The position numbers and the translations under genes are program-made. From assembly GCA_958295665.1 (NCBI GenBank), contig OY282560.1, positions 49,538,333-49,602,332 of the forward strand: a stretch of DNA of 64,000 nt, given 5' to 3'. The notes under the pieces were generated by a model, which was not told the DNA's origin, did no database searches, and saw nothing but the letters and a program-made list of their open reading frames with translations. Of the stretch, positions 19,743-33,200 are shown one piece after another (positions within the stretch are counted from its first letter, which is position 1; the number at the start of each line of letters is the position of its first letter). The DNA comes from Tipula vernalis. Its lineage: Eukaryota > Arthropoda > Insecta > Diptera > Tipulidae.

Positions 19743-22700
19743 CTAAAATGGTCCGATTACGATGGTTGATACCTCTATCAATAGGGGACCTGTAATTGCT
19801 GTGACAATTTTCATTTTGATTGCTCGATTATTTCTAAACATTTCTTAGAAAATTCAATTTTATTGAAAATTAACTGTGCTATAGCCCACAAGTTTTTGGG
19901 CTGCAAAAATCTAAAATGGTCCGATTACGATGGTTGATACCTCTATCAATAGGTTTCGGGACCTGTAATTGCTGTGACAATTTCCATTTTGATTGCTCGA
20001 TTATTTCTAAACATTTCTTAGAAAATTCAATTTTATTGAAAATTAACTGTGCTATAGCCCACAAGTTTTTGGGCGGCAAAAATCTAAAATGGTCCGATTA
20101 CGATGGTTGATACCTCTATCAATAGGTTTCGGGACCTGTAATTGCTGTGACAATTTTCATTTTGATTGCTCGATTATTTCTAAACATTTCTTAGAAAATT
20201 CAATTTTATTGAAAATTAACTGTGCTATAGCCCACAAGTTTTTGGGCGGCAAAAATCTAAAATGGTCCGATTACGATGGTTGATACCTCTATCAATAGGG
20301 GACCTGTAATTGCTGTGACAATTTTCATTTTGATTGCTCGATTATTTCTAAACATTTCTTAGAAAATTCAATTTTATTGAAAATTAACTGTGCTATAGCC
20401 CACAAGTTTTTGGGCTGCAAAAATCTAAAATGGTCCGATTACGATGGTTGATACCTCTATCAATAGGTTTCGGGACCTGTAATTGCTGTGACAATTTCCA
20501 TTTTGATTGCTCGATTATTTCTAAACATTTCTTAGAAAATTCAATTTTATTGAAAATTAACTGTGCTATAGCCCACAAGTTTTTGGGCGGCAAAAATCTA
20601 AAATGGTCCGATTACGATGGTTGATACCTCTATCAATAGGTTTCGGGACCTGTAATTGCTGTGACAATTTTCATTTTGATTGCTCGATTATTTCTAAACA
20701 TTTCTTAGAAAATTCAATTTTATTGAAAATTAACTGTGCTATAGCCCACAAGTTTTTGGGCGGCAAAAATCTAAAATGGTCCGATTACGATGGTTGATAC
20801 CTCTATCAATAGGTTTCGGGACCTGTAATTGCTGTGACAATTTTCATTTTGATTGCTCGATTATTTCTATACATTTCTTAGAAAATTCAATTTTATTGAA
20901 AATTAACTGTGCTATAGCCCACAAGTTTTTGGGCTGCAAAAATCTAAAATGGTCCGATTACGATATTTGATACCTCTATCAATAGGTTTCGGGACCTGTA
21001 ATTGCTGTGACAATTTTCATTTTGATTGCTCGATTATTTCTAAACATTTCTTAGAAAATTCAATTTTATTGAAAATTAACTGTGCTATAGCCCACAAGTT
21101 TTTGGGCTGCAAAAATCTAAAATGGTCCGATTACGATGGTTGATACCTCTATCAATAGGTTTCGGGACCTGTAATTGCTGTGACAATTTTCATTTTGATT
21201 GCTCGATTATTTCTAAACATTTCTTAGAAAATTCAATTTTATTGAAAATTAACTGTGCTATAGCCCACAAGTTTTTGGGCGGCAAAAATCTAAAATGGTC
21301 CGATTACGATGGTTGATACCTCTATCAATAGGGGACCTGTAATTGCTGTGACAATTTTCATTTTGATTGCTCGATTATTTCTAAACATTTCTTAGAAAAT
21401 TCAATTTTATTGAAAATTAACTGTGCTATAGCCCACAAGTTTTTGGGCTGCAAAAATCTAAAATGGTCCGATTACGATGGTTGATACCTCTATCAATAGG
21501 TTTCGGGACCTGTAATTGCTGTGACAATTTTCATTTTGATTGCTCGATTATTTCTAAACATTTCTTAGAAAATTCAATTTTATTGAAAATTAACTGTGCT
21601 ATAGCCCACAAGTTTTTGGGCGGCAAAAATCTAAAATGGTCCGATTACGATGGTTGATACCTCTATCAATAGGTTTCGGGACCTGTAATTGCTGTGACAA
21701 TTTTCATTTTGATTGCTCGATTATTTCTATACATTTCTTAGAAAATTCAATTTTATTGAAAATTAACTGTGCTATAGCCCACAAGTTTTTGGGCTGCAAA
21801 AATCTAAAATGGTCCGATTACGATATTTGATACCTCTATCAATAGGTTTCGGGACCTGTAATTGCTGTGACAATTTTCATTTTGATTGCTCGATTATTTC
21901 TAAACATTTCTTAGAAAATTCAATTTTATTGAAAATTAACTGTGCTATAGCCCACAAGTTTTTGGGCTGCAAAAATCTAAAATGGTCCGATTACGATGGT
22001 TGATACCTCTATCAATAGGTTTCGGGACCTGTAATTGCTGTGACAATTTTCATTTTGATTGCTCGATTATTTCTAAACATTTCTTAGAAAATTCAATTTT
22101 ATTGAAAATTAACTGTGCTATAGCCCACAAGTTTTTGGGCGGCAAAAATCTAAAATGGTCCGATTACGATGGTTGATACCTCTATCAATAGGGGACCTGT
22201 AATTGCTGTGACAATTTCCATTTTGATTGCTCGATTATTTCTAAACATTTCTTAGAAAATTCAATTTTATTGAAAATTAACTGTGCTATAGCCCACAAGT
22301 TTTTGGGCGGCAAAAATCTAAAATGGTCCGATTACGATGGTTGATACCTCTATCAATAGGTTTCGGGACCTGTAATTGCTGTGACAATTTTCATTTTGAT
22401 TGCTCGATTATTTCTAAACATTTCTTAGAAAATTCAATTTTATTGAAAATTAACTGTGCTATAGCCCACAAGTTTTTGGGCGGCAAAAATCTAAAATGGT
22501 CCGATTACGATGGTTGATACCTCTATCAATAGGTTTCGGGACCTGTAATTGCTGTGACAATTTTCATTTTGATTGCTCGATTATTTCTATACATTTCTTA
22601 GAAAATTCAATTTTATTGAAAATTAACTGTGCTATAGCCCACAAGTTTTTGGGCTGCAAAAATCTAAAATGGTCCGATTACGATATTTGATACCTCTATC

Positions 22701-25700
22701 AATAGGTTTCGGGACCTGTAATTGCTGTGACAATTTTCATTTTGATTGCTCGATTATTTCTAAACATTTCTTAGAAAATTCAATTTTATTGAAAATTAAC
22801 TGTGCTATAGCCCACAAGTTTTTGGGCTGCAAAAATCTAAAATGGTCCGATTACGATGGTTGATACCTCTATCAATAGGTTTCGGGACCTGTAATTGCTG
22901 TGACAATTTTCATTTTGATTGCTCGATTATTTCTAAACATTTCTTAGAAAATTCAATTTTATTGAAAATTAACTGTGCTATAGCCCACAAGTTTTTGGGC
23001 GGCAAAAATCTAAAATGGTCCGATTACGATGGTTGATACCTCTATCAATAGGGGACCTGTAATTGCTGTGACAATTTTCATTTTGATTGCTCGATTATTT
23101 CTAAACATTTCTTAGAAAATTCAATTTTATTGAAAATTAACTGTGCTATAGCCCACAAGTTTTTGGGCGGCAAAAATCTAAAATGGTCCGATTACGATGG
23201 TTGATACCTCTATCAATAGGTTTCGGGACCTGTAATTGCTGTGACAATTTTCATTTTGATTGCTCGATTATTTCTAAACATTTCTTAGAAAATTCAATTT
23301 TATTGAAAATTAACTGTGCTATAGCCCACAAGTTTTTGGGCGGCAAAAATCTAAAATGGTCCGATTACGATGGTTGATACCTCTATCAATAGGGGACCTG
23401 TAATTGCTGTGACAATTTCCATTTTGATTGCTCGATTATTTCTAAACATTTCTTAGAAAATTCAATTTTATTGAAAATTAACTGTGCTATAGCCCACAAG
23501 TTTTTGGGCGGCAAAAATCTAAAATGGTCCGATTACGATGGTTGATACCTCTATCAATAGGTTTCGGGACCTGTAATTGCTGTGACAATTTTCATTTTGA
23601 TTGCTCGATTATTTCTAAACATTTCTTAGAAAATTCAATTTTATTGAAAATTAACTGTGCTATAGCCCACAAGTTTTTGGGCGGCAAAAATCTAAAATGG
23701 TCCGATTACGATGGTTGATACCTCTATCAATAGGTTTCGGGACCTGTAATTGCTGTGACAATTTTCATTTTGATTGCTCGATTATTTCTATACATTTCTT
23801 AGAAAATTCAATTTTATTGAAAATTAACTGTGCTATAGCCCACAAGTTTTTGGGCTGCAAAAATCTAAAATGGTCCGATTACGATATTTGATACCTCTAT
23901 CAATAGGTTTCGGGACCTGTAATTGCTGTGACAATTTTCATTTTGATTGCTCGATTATTTCTAAACATTTCTTAGAAAATTCAATTTTATTGAAAATTAA
24001 CTGTGCTATAGCCCACAAGTTTTTGGGCTGCAAAAATCTAAAATGGTCCGATTACGATGGTTGATACCTCTATCAATAGGTTTCGGGACCTGTAATTGCT
24101 GTGACAATTTTCATTTTGATTGCTCGATTATTTCTAAACATTTCTTAGAAAATTCAATTTTATTGAAAATTAACTGTGCTATAGCCCACAAGTTTTTGGG
24201 CGGCAAAAATCTAAAATGGTCCGATTACGATGGTTGATACCTCTATCAATAGGGGACCTGTAATTGCTGTGACAATTTCCATTTTGATTGCTCGATTATT
24301 TCTAAACATTTCTTAGAAAATTCAATTTTATTGAAAATTAACTGTGCTATAGCCCACAAGTTTTTGGGCGGCAAAAATCTAAAATGGTCCGATTACGATG
24401 GTTGATACCTCTATCAATAGGTTTCGGGACCTGTAATTGCTGTGACAATTTTCATTTTGATTGCTCGATTATTTCTAAACATTTCTTAGAAAATTCAATT
24501 TTATTGAAAATTAACTGTGCTATAGCCCACAAGTTTTTGGGCGGCAAAAATCTAAAATGGTCCGATTACGATGGTTGATACCTCTATCAATAGGTTTCGG
24601 GACCTGTAATTGCTGTGACAATTTTCATTTTGATTGCTCGATTATTTCTAAACATTTCTTAGAAAATTCAATTTTATTGAAAATTAACTGTGCTATAGCC
24701 CACAAGTTTTTGGGCGGCAAAAATCTAAAATGGTCCGATTACGATGGTTGATACCTCTATCAATAGGTTTCGGGACCTGTAATTGCTGTGACAATTTTCA
24801 TTTTGATTGCTCGATTATTTCTATACATTTCTTAGAAAATTCAATTTTATTGAAAATTAACTGTGCTATAGCCCACAAGTTTTTGGGCTGCAAAAATCTA
24901 AAATGGTCCGATTACGATATTTGATACCTCTATCAATAGGTTTCGGGACCTGTAATTGCTGTGACAATTTTCATTTTGATTGCTCGATTATTTCTAAACA
25001 TTTCTTAGAAAATTCAATTTTATTGAAAATTAACTGTGCTATAGCCCACAAGTTTTTGGGCTGCAAAAATCTAAAATGGTCCGATTACGATGGTTGATAC
25101 CTCTATCAATAGGTTTCGGGACCTGTAATTGCTGTGACAATTTTCATTTTGATTGCTCGATTATTTCTAAACATTTCTTAGAAAATTCAATTTTATTGAA
25201 AATTAACTGTGCTATAGCCCACAAGTTTTTGGGCGGCAAAAATCTAAAATGGTCCGATTACGATGGTTGATACCTCTATCAATAGGGGACCTGTAATTGC
25301 TGTGACAATTTCCATTTTGATTGCTCGATTATTTCTAAACATTTCTTAGAAAATTCAATTTTATTGAAAATTAACTGTGCTATAGCCCACAAGTTTTTGG
25401 GCGGCAAAAATCTAAAATGGTCCGATTACGATGGTTGATACCTCTATCAATAGGTTTCGGGACCTGTAATTGCTGTGACAATTTTCATTTTGATTGCTCG
25501 ATTATTTCTAAACATTTCTTAGAAAATTCAATTTTATTGAAAATTAACTGTGCTATAGCCCACAAGTTTTTGGGCGGCAAAAATCTAAAATGGTCCGATT
25601 ACGATGGTTGATACCTCTATCAATAGGTTTCGGGACCTGTAATTGCTGTGACAATTTTCATTTTGATTGCTCGATTATTTCTAAACATTTCTTAGAAAAT

Positions 25701-28700
25701 TCAATTTTATTGAAAATTAACTGTGCTATAGCCCACAAGTTTTTGGGCGGCAAAAATCTAAAATGGTCCGATTACGATGGTTGATACCTCTATCAATAGG
25801 GGACCTGTAATTGCTGTGACAATTTTCATTTTGATTGCTCGATTATTTCTAAACATTTCTTAGAAAATTCAATTTTATTGAAAATTAACTGTGCTATAGC
25901 CCACAAGTTTTTGGGCTGCAAAAATCTAAAATGGTCCGATTACGATGGTTGATACCTCTATCAATAGGTTTCGGGACCTGTAATTGCTGTGACAATTTCC
26001 ATTTTGATTGCTCGATTATTTCTAAACATTTCTTAGAAAATTCAATTTTATTGAAAATTAACTGTGCTATAGCCCACAAGTTTTTGGGCGGCAAAAATCT
26101 AAAATGGTCCGATTACGATGGTTGATACCTCTATCAATAGGTTTCGGGACCTGTAATTGCTGTGACAATTTTCATTTTGATTGCTCGATTATTTCTAAAC
26201 ATTTCTTAGAAAATTCAATTTTATTGAAAATTAACTGTGCTATAGCCCACAAGTTTTTGGGCGGCAAAAATCTAAAATGGTCCGATTACGATGGTTGATA
26301 CCTCTATCAATAGGTTTCGGGACCTGTAATTGCTGTGACAATTTTCATTTTGATTGCTCGATTATTTCTATACATTTCTTAGAAAATTCAATTTTATTGA
26401 AAATTAACTGTGCTATAGCCCACAAGTTTTTGGGCTGCAAAAATCTAAAATGGTCCGATTACGATGGTTGATACCTCTATCAATAGGTTTCGGGACCTGT
26501 AATTGCTGTGACAATTTTCATTTTGATTGCTCGATTATTTCTAAACATTTCTTAGAAAATTCAATTTTATTGAAAATTAACTGTGCTATAGCCCACAAGT
26601 TTTTGGGCGGCAAAAATCTAAAATGGTCCGATTACGATGGTTGATACCTCTATCAATAGGGGACCTGTAATTGCTGTGACAATTTTCATTTTGATTGCTC
26701 GATTATTTCTAAACATTTCTTAGAAAATTCAATTTTATTGAAAATTAACTGTGCTATAGCCCACAAGTTTTTGGGCTGCAAAAATCTAAAATGGTCCGAT
26801 TACGATGGTTGATACCTCTATCAATAGGTTTCGGGACCTGTAATTGCTGTGACAATTTTCATTTTGATTGCTCGATTATTTCTAAACATTTCTTAGAAAA
26901 TTCAATTTTATTGAAAATTAACTGTGCTATAGCCCACAAGTTTTTGGGCGGCAAAAATCTAAAATGGTCCGATTACGATGGTTGATACCTCTATCAATAG
27001 GTTTCGGGACCTGTAATTGCTGTGACAATTTTCATTTTGATTGCTCGATTATTTCTATACATTTCTTAGAAAATTCAATTTTATTGAAAATTAACTGTGC
27101 TATAGCCCACAAGTTTTTGGGCTGCAAAAATCTAAAATGGTCCGATTACGATATTTGATACCTCTATCAATAGGTTTCGGGACCTGTAATTGCTGTGACA
27201 ATTTTCATTTTGATTGCTCGATTATTTCTAAACATTTCTTAGAAAATTCAATTTTATTGAAAATTAACTGTGCTATAGCCCACAAGTTTTTGGGCTGCAA
27301 AAATCTAAAATGGTCCGATTACGATGGTTGATACCTCTATCAATAGGTTTCGGGACCTGTAATTGCTGTGACAATTTTCATTTTGATTGCTCGATTATTT
27401 CTAAACATTTCTTAGAAAATTCAATTTTATTGAAAATTAACTGTGCTATAGCCCACAAGTTTTTGGGCGGCAAAAATCTAAAATGGTCCGATTACGATGG
27501 TTGATACCTCTATCAATAGGGGACCTGTAATTGCTGTGACAATTTCCATTTTGATTGCTCGATTATTTCTAAACATTTCTTAGAAAATTCAATTTTATTG
27601 AAAATTAACTGTGCTATAGCCCACAAGTTTTTGGGCGGCAAAAATCTAAAATGGTCCGATTACGATGGTTGATACCTCTATCAATAGGTTTCGGGACCTG
27701 TAATTGCTGTGACAATTTTCATTTTGATTGCTCGATTATTTCTAAACATTTCTTAGAAAATTCAATTTTATTGAAAATTAACTGTGCTATAGCCCACAAG
27801 TTTTTGGGCGGCAAAAATCTAAAATGGTCCGATTACGATGGTTGATACCTCTATCAATAGGTTTCGGGACCTGTAATTGCTGTGACAATTTTCATTTTGA
27901 TTGCTCGATTATTTCTATACATTTCTTAGAAAATTCAATTTTATTGAAAATTAACTGTGCTATAGCCCACAAGTTTTTGGGCTGCAAAAATCTAAAATGG
28001 TCCGATTACGATATTTGATACCTCTATCAATAGGTTTCGGGACCTGTAATTGCTGTGACAATTTTCATTTTGATTGCTCGATTATTTCTAAACATTTCTT
28101 AGAAAATTCAATTTTATTGAAAATTAACTGTGCTATAGCCCACAAGTTTTTGGGCTGCAAAAATCTAAAATGGTCCGATTACGATGGTTGATACCTCTAT
28201 CAATAGGTTTCGGGACCTGTAATTGCTGTGACAATTTTCATTTTGATTGCTCGATTATTTCTAAACATTTCTTAGAAAATTCAATTTTATTGAAAATTAA
28301 CTGTGCTATAGCCCACAAGTTTTTGGGCGGCAAAAATCTAAAATGGTCCGATTACGATGGTTGATACCTCTATCAATAGGGGACCTGTAATTGCTGTGAC
28401 AATTTTCATTTTGATTGCTCGATTATTTCTAAACATTTCTTAGAAAATTCAATTTTATTGAAAATTAACTGTGCTATAGCCCACAAGTTTTTGGGCTGCA
28501 AAAATCTAAAATGGTCCGATTACGATGGTTGATACCTCTATCAATAGGTTTCGGGACCTGTAATTGCTGTGACAATTTTCATTTTGATTGCTCGATTATT
28601 TCTAAACATTTCTTAGAAAATTCAATTTTATTGAAAATTAACTGTGCTATAGCCCACAAGTTTTTGGGCGGCAAAAATCTAAAATGGTCCGATTACGATG

Positions 28701-30230
28701 GTTGATACCTCTATCAATAGGTTTCGGGACCTGTAATTGCTGTGACAATTTTCATTTTGATTGCTCGATTATTTCTATACATTTCTTAGAAAATTCAATT
28801 TTATTGAAAATTAACTGTGCTATAGCCCACAAGTTTTTGGGCTGCAAAAATCTAAAATGGTCCGATTACGATATTTGATACCTCTATCAATAGGTTTCGG
28901 GACCTGTAATTGCTGTGACAATTTTCATTTTGATTGCTCGATTATTTCTAAACATTTCTTAGAAAATTCAATTTTATTGAAAATTAACTGTGCTATAGCC
29001 CACAAGTTTTTGGGCTGCAAAAATCTAAAATGGTCCGATTACGATGGTTGATACCTCTATCAATAGGTTTCGGGACCTGTAATTGCTGTGACAATTTTCA
29101 TTTTGATTGCTCGATTATTTCTAAACATTTCTTAGAAAATTCAATTTTATTGAAAATTAACTGTGCTATAGCCCACAAGTTTTTGGGCGGCAAAAATCTA
29201 AAATGGTCCGATTACGATGGTTGATACCTCTATCAATAGGGGACCTGTAATTGCTGTGACAATTTCCATTTTGATTGCTCGATTATTTCTAAACATTTCT
29301 TAGAAAATTCAATTTTATTGAAAATTAACTGTGCTATAGCCCACAAGTTTTTGGGCGGCAAAAATCTAAAATGGTCCGATTACGATGGTTGATACCTCTA
29401 TCAATAGGTTTCGGGACCTGTAATTGCTGTGACAATTTTCATTTTGATTGCTCGATTATTTCTAAACATTTCTTAGAAAATTCAATTTTATTGAAAATTA
29501 ACTGTGCTATAGCCCACAAGTTTTTGGGCGGCAAAAATCTAAAATGGTCCGATTACGATGGTTGATACCTCTATCAATAGGTTTCGGGACCTGTAATTGC
29601 TGTGACAATTTTCATTTTGATTGCTCGATTATTTCTATACATTTCTTAGAAAATTCAATTTTATTGAAAATTAACTGTGCTATAGCCCACAAGTTTTTGG
29701 GCTGCAAAAATCTAAAATGGTCCGATTACGATATTTGATACCTCTATCAATAGGTTTCGGGACCTGTAATTGCTGTGACAATTTTCATTTTGATTGCTCG
29801 ATTATTTCTAAACATTTCTTAGAAAATTCAATTTTATTGAAAATTAACTGTGCTATAGCCCACAAGTTTTTGGGCTGCAAAAATCTAAAATGGTCCGATT
29901 ACGATGGTTGATACCTCTATCAATAGGTTTCGGGACCTGTAATTGCTGTGACAATTTTCATTTTGATTGCTCGATTATTTCTAAACATTTCTTAGAAAAT
30001 TCAATTTTATTGAAAATTAACTGTGCTATAGCCCACAAGTTTTTGGGCGGCAAAAATCTAAAATGGTCCGATTACGATGGTTGATACCTCTATCAATAGG
30101 GGACCTGTAATTGCTGTGACAATTTTCATTTTGATGGCTCGATTATTTCTAAACATTTCTTAGAAAATTCAATTTTATTGAAAATTAACTGTGCTATAGC
30201 CCACAACTTTTTGGGCGGCAAAAATCTAAA
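19743..30230 (+). repeat. Array zone 2: higher-order repeat, 860-bp five-monomer unit
   Basis: Diagnostic variants recur in fixed order. A: TCTATACATTT with GGGCTGC. B: CGATATTTGATA with GGGCTGC. C: GGTTGATA with GGGCGGC. D: 168-bp monomer. E: GGTTGATA with GGGCGGC. A-type monomers start at 20776, 21636, 22496, 23697, 24730, 26277, 26964, 27824, 28684 and 29544, so the spacing is 860 bp (4x173+168) in most steps. Exceptions are 1,201, 1,033, 1,547 and 687, explained by gained or lost monomers. Before 20776 a 514-bp trimer (173+173+168) is present twice (19916 and 20430 starts) and recurs near 25931. Confidence 0.92.
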
Positions 30231-33200
30231 ATGGTCCGATTACGATGATTGATACCTCTATCAATAGGTTTCGGGACCTGTAATTGCTGTGACAATTTTC
30301 ATTTTGATTGCTCGATTATTTCTAAACATTTCTTAGAAAATTCAATTTTATTGAAAATTAACTGTGCTATAGCCCACAAGTTTTTGGGCGGCAAAAATCT
30401 AAAATGGTCCGATTACGATGGTTGATACCTCTATCAATAGGGGACCTGTAATTGCTGTGACAATTTTCATTTTGATTGCTCGATTATTTCTAAACATTTC
30501 TTAGAAAATTCAATTTTATTGAAAATTAACTGTGCTATAGCCCACAAGTTTTTGGGCTGCAAAAATCTAAAATGGTCCGATTACGATGGTTGATACCTCT
30601 ATCAATAGGTTTCGGGACCTGTAATTGCTGTGACAATTTTCATTTTGATTGCTCGATTATTTCTAAACATTTCTTAGAAAATTCAATTTTATTGAAAATC
30701 AACTGTGCTACAGCCCACAAGTTTTTGGGCGGCAAAAATCTAAAATGGTCCGATTACGATATTTGATACCTCTATCAATAGGTTTCGGGACCTGTAATTG
30801 CTGTGACAATTTTCATTTTGATTACTCGATTATTTCTAAACATTTCTTAGAAAATTCAATTTTATTGAAAATTAACTGTGCTATAGCCCACAAGTTTTTG
30901 GGCGGCAAAAATCTAAAATGGTCCGATTACGATGATTGATACCTCTATCAATAGGTTTCGGGACCTGTGATTGCTGTGACAATTTTCATTTTGATTGCTC
31001 GATTATTTCTAAACATTTCTTAGAAAATTCAATTTTATTGAAAATTAACTGTGCTATAGCCCACAAGATTTTGGGCGGCAAAAATCTAAAATGGTCCGAT
31101 TACGATGATTGATACCTCTATCAATAGGTTTCGGGACCTGTAATTGCTGTGACAATTTTCATTTTGATTGCTCGATTATTTCTAAACATTTCATAGAAAA
31201 TTCAATTTTATTGAAAATTAACTGTGCTATAGCCCACAAGTTTTTGGGCGGCAAAAATCTAAAATGGTCCGATTACGATGATTGATACCTCTATCAATAG
31301 GTTTCGGGACCTGTGATTGCTGTGACAATTTTCATTTTGATTGCTCGATTATTTCTAAACATTTCTTAGAAAATTCAATTTTATTGAAAATTAACTGTGC
31401 TATAGCCCACAAGATTTTGGGCGGCAAAAATCTAAAATGGTCCGATTACGATGATTGATACCTCTATCAATAGGTTTCGGGACCTGTAATTGCTGTGACA
31501 ATTTTCATTTTGATTGCTCGATTATTTCTAAACATTTCTTAGAAAATTCAATTTTTTGAAAATTAACTGTGCTATAGCCCACAAGTTTTTGGGCGGCAAA
31601 AATCTAAAATGGTCCGATTACGATGATTGATACCTCTATCAATAGGTTTCGGGACCTGTAATTGCTGTGACAATTTTCATTTTGATTGCTCGATTATTTC
31701 TAAACATTTCTTAGAAAATTCAATTTTATTGAAAATTAACTGTGCTATAGCCCACAAGTTTTTGGGCGGCAAAAATCTAAAATGGTCCGATTACGATGGT
31801 TGATACCTCTATCAATAGGTTTCGGGACCTGTAATTGCTGTGACAATTTTCATTTTGATTGCTCGATTATTTCTAAACATTTCTTAGAAAATTCAATTTT
31901 ATTGAAAATTAACTGTGCTATAGCCCACAAGTTTTTGGGCGGCAAAAATCTAAAATGGTCCGATTACGATGATTGATACCTCTATCAATAGGTTTCGGGA
32001 CCTGTAATTGCTGTGACAATTTTCATTTTGATTGCTCGATTATTTCTAAACATTTCTTAGAAAATTCAATTTTATTGAAAATTAACTGTGCTATAGCCCA
32101 CAAGTTTTTGGGCGGCAAAAATCTAAAATGGTCCGATTACGATGGTTGATACCTCTATCAATAGGTTTCGGGACCTGTAATTGCTGTGACAATTTTCATT
32201 TTGATTGCTCGATTATTTCTAAACATTTCTTAGAAAATTCAATTTTATTGAAAATTAACTGTGCTATAGCCCACAAGTTTTTGGGCGGCAAAAATCTAAA
32301 ATGGTCCGATTACGATGATTGATACCTCTATCAATAGGTTTCGGGACCTGTAATTGCTGTGACAATTTTCATTTTGATGGCTCGATTATTTCTAAACATT
32401 TCTTAGAAAATTCAATTTTATTGAAAATTAACTGTGCTATAGCCCACAAGTTTTTGGGCGGCAAAAATCTAAAATGGTCCGATTACGATGATTGATACCT
32501 CTATCAATAGGTTTCGGGACCTGTAATTGCTGTGACAATTTTCATTTTGATTGCTCGATTATTTCTAAACATTTCTTAGAAAATTCAATTTTATTGAAAA
32601 TTAACTGTGCTATAGCCCACAAGTTTTTGGGCGGCAAAAATCTAAAATGGTCCGATTACGATGGTTGATACCTCTATCAATAGGTTTCGGGACCTGTAAT
32701 TGATGTGACAATTTTCATTTTGATTGCTCGATTTTTTCTAAACATTTCTTAGAAAATTCAATTTTATTGAAAATTAACTGTGCTATAGCCCACAAGTTTT
32801 TGGGCGGCAAAAATCTAAAATGGTCCGATTACGATGATTGATACCTCTATCAATAGGTTTCGGGACCTGTAATTGCTGTGACAATTTTCATTTTGATTGC
32901 TCGATTATTTCTAAACATTTCTTAGAAAATTCAATTTTATTGAAAATTAACTGTGCTATAGCCCACAAGATTTTGGGCGGCAAAAATCTAAAATGGTCCG
33001 ATTACGATGATTGATACCTCTATCAATAGGTTTCGGGACCTGTGATTGCTGTGACAATTTTCATTTTGATTGCTCGATTATTTCTAAACATTTCTTAGAA
33101 AATTCAATTTTATTGAAAATTAACTGTGCTATAGCCCACAAGATTTTGGGCGGCAAAAATCTAAAATGGTCCGATTACGATGATTGATACCTCTATCAAT

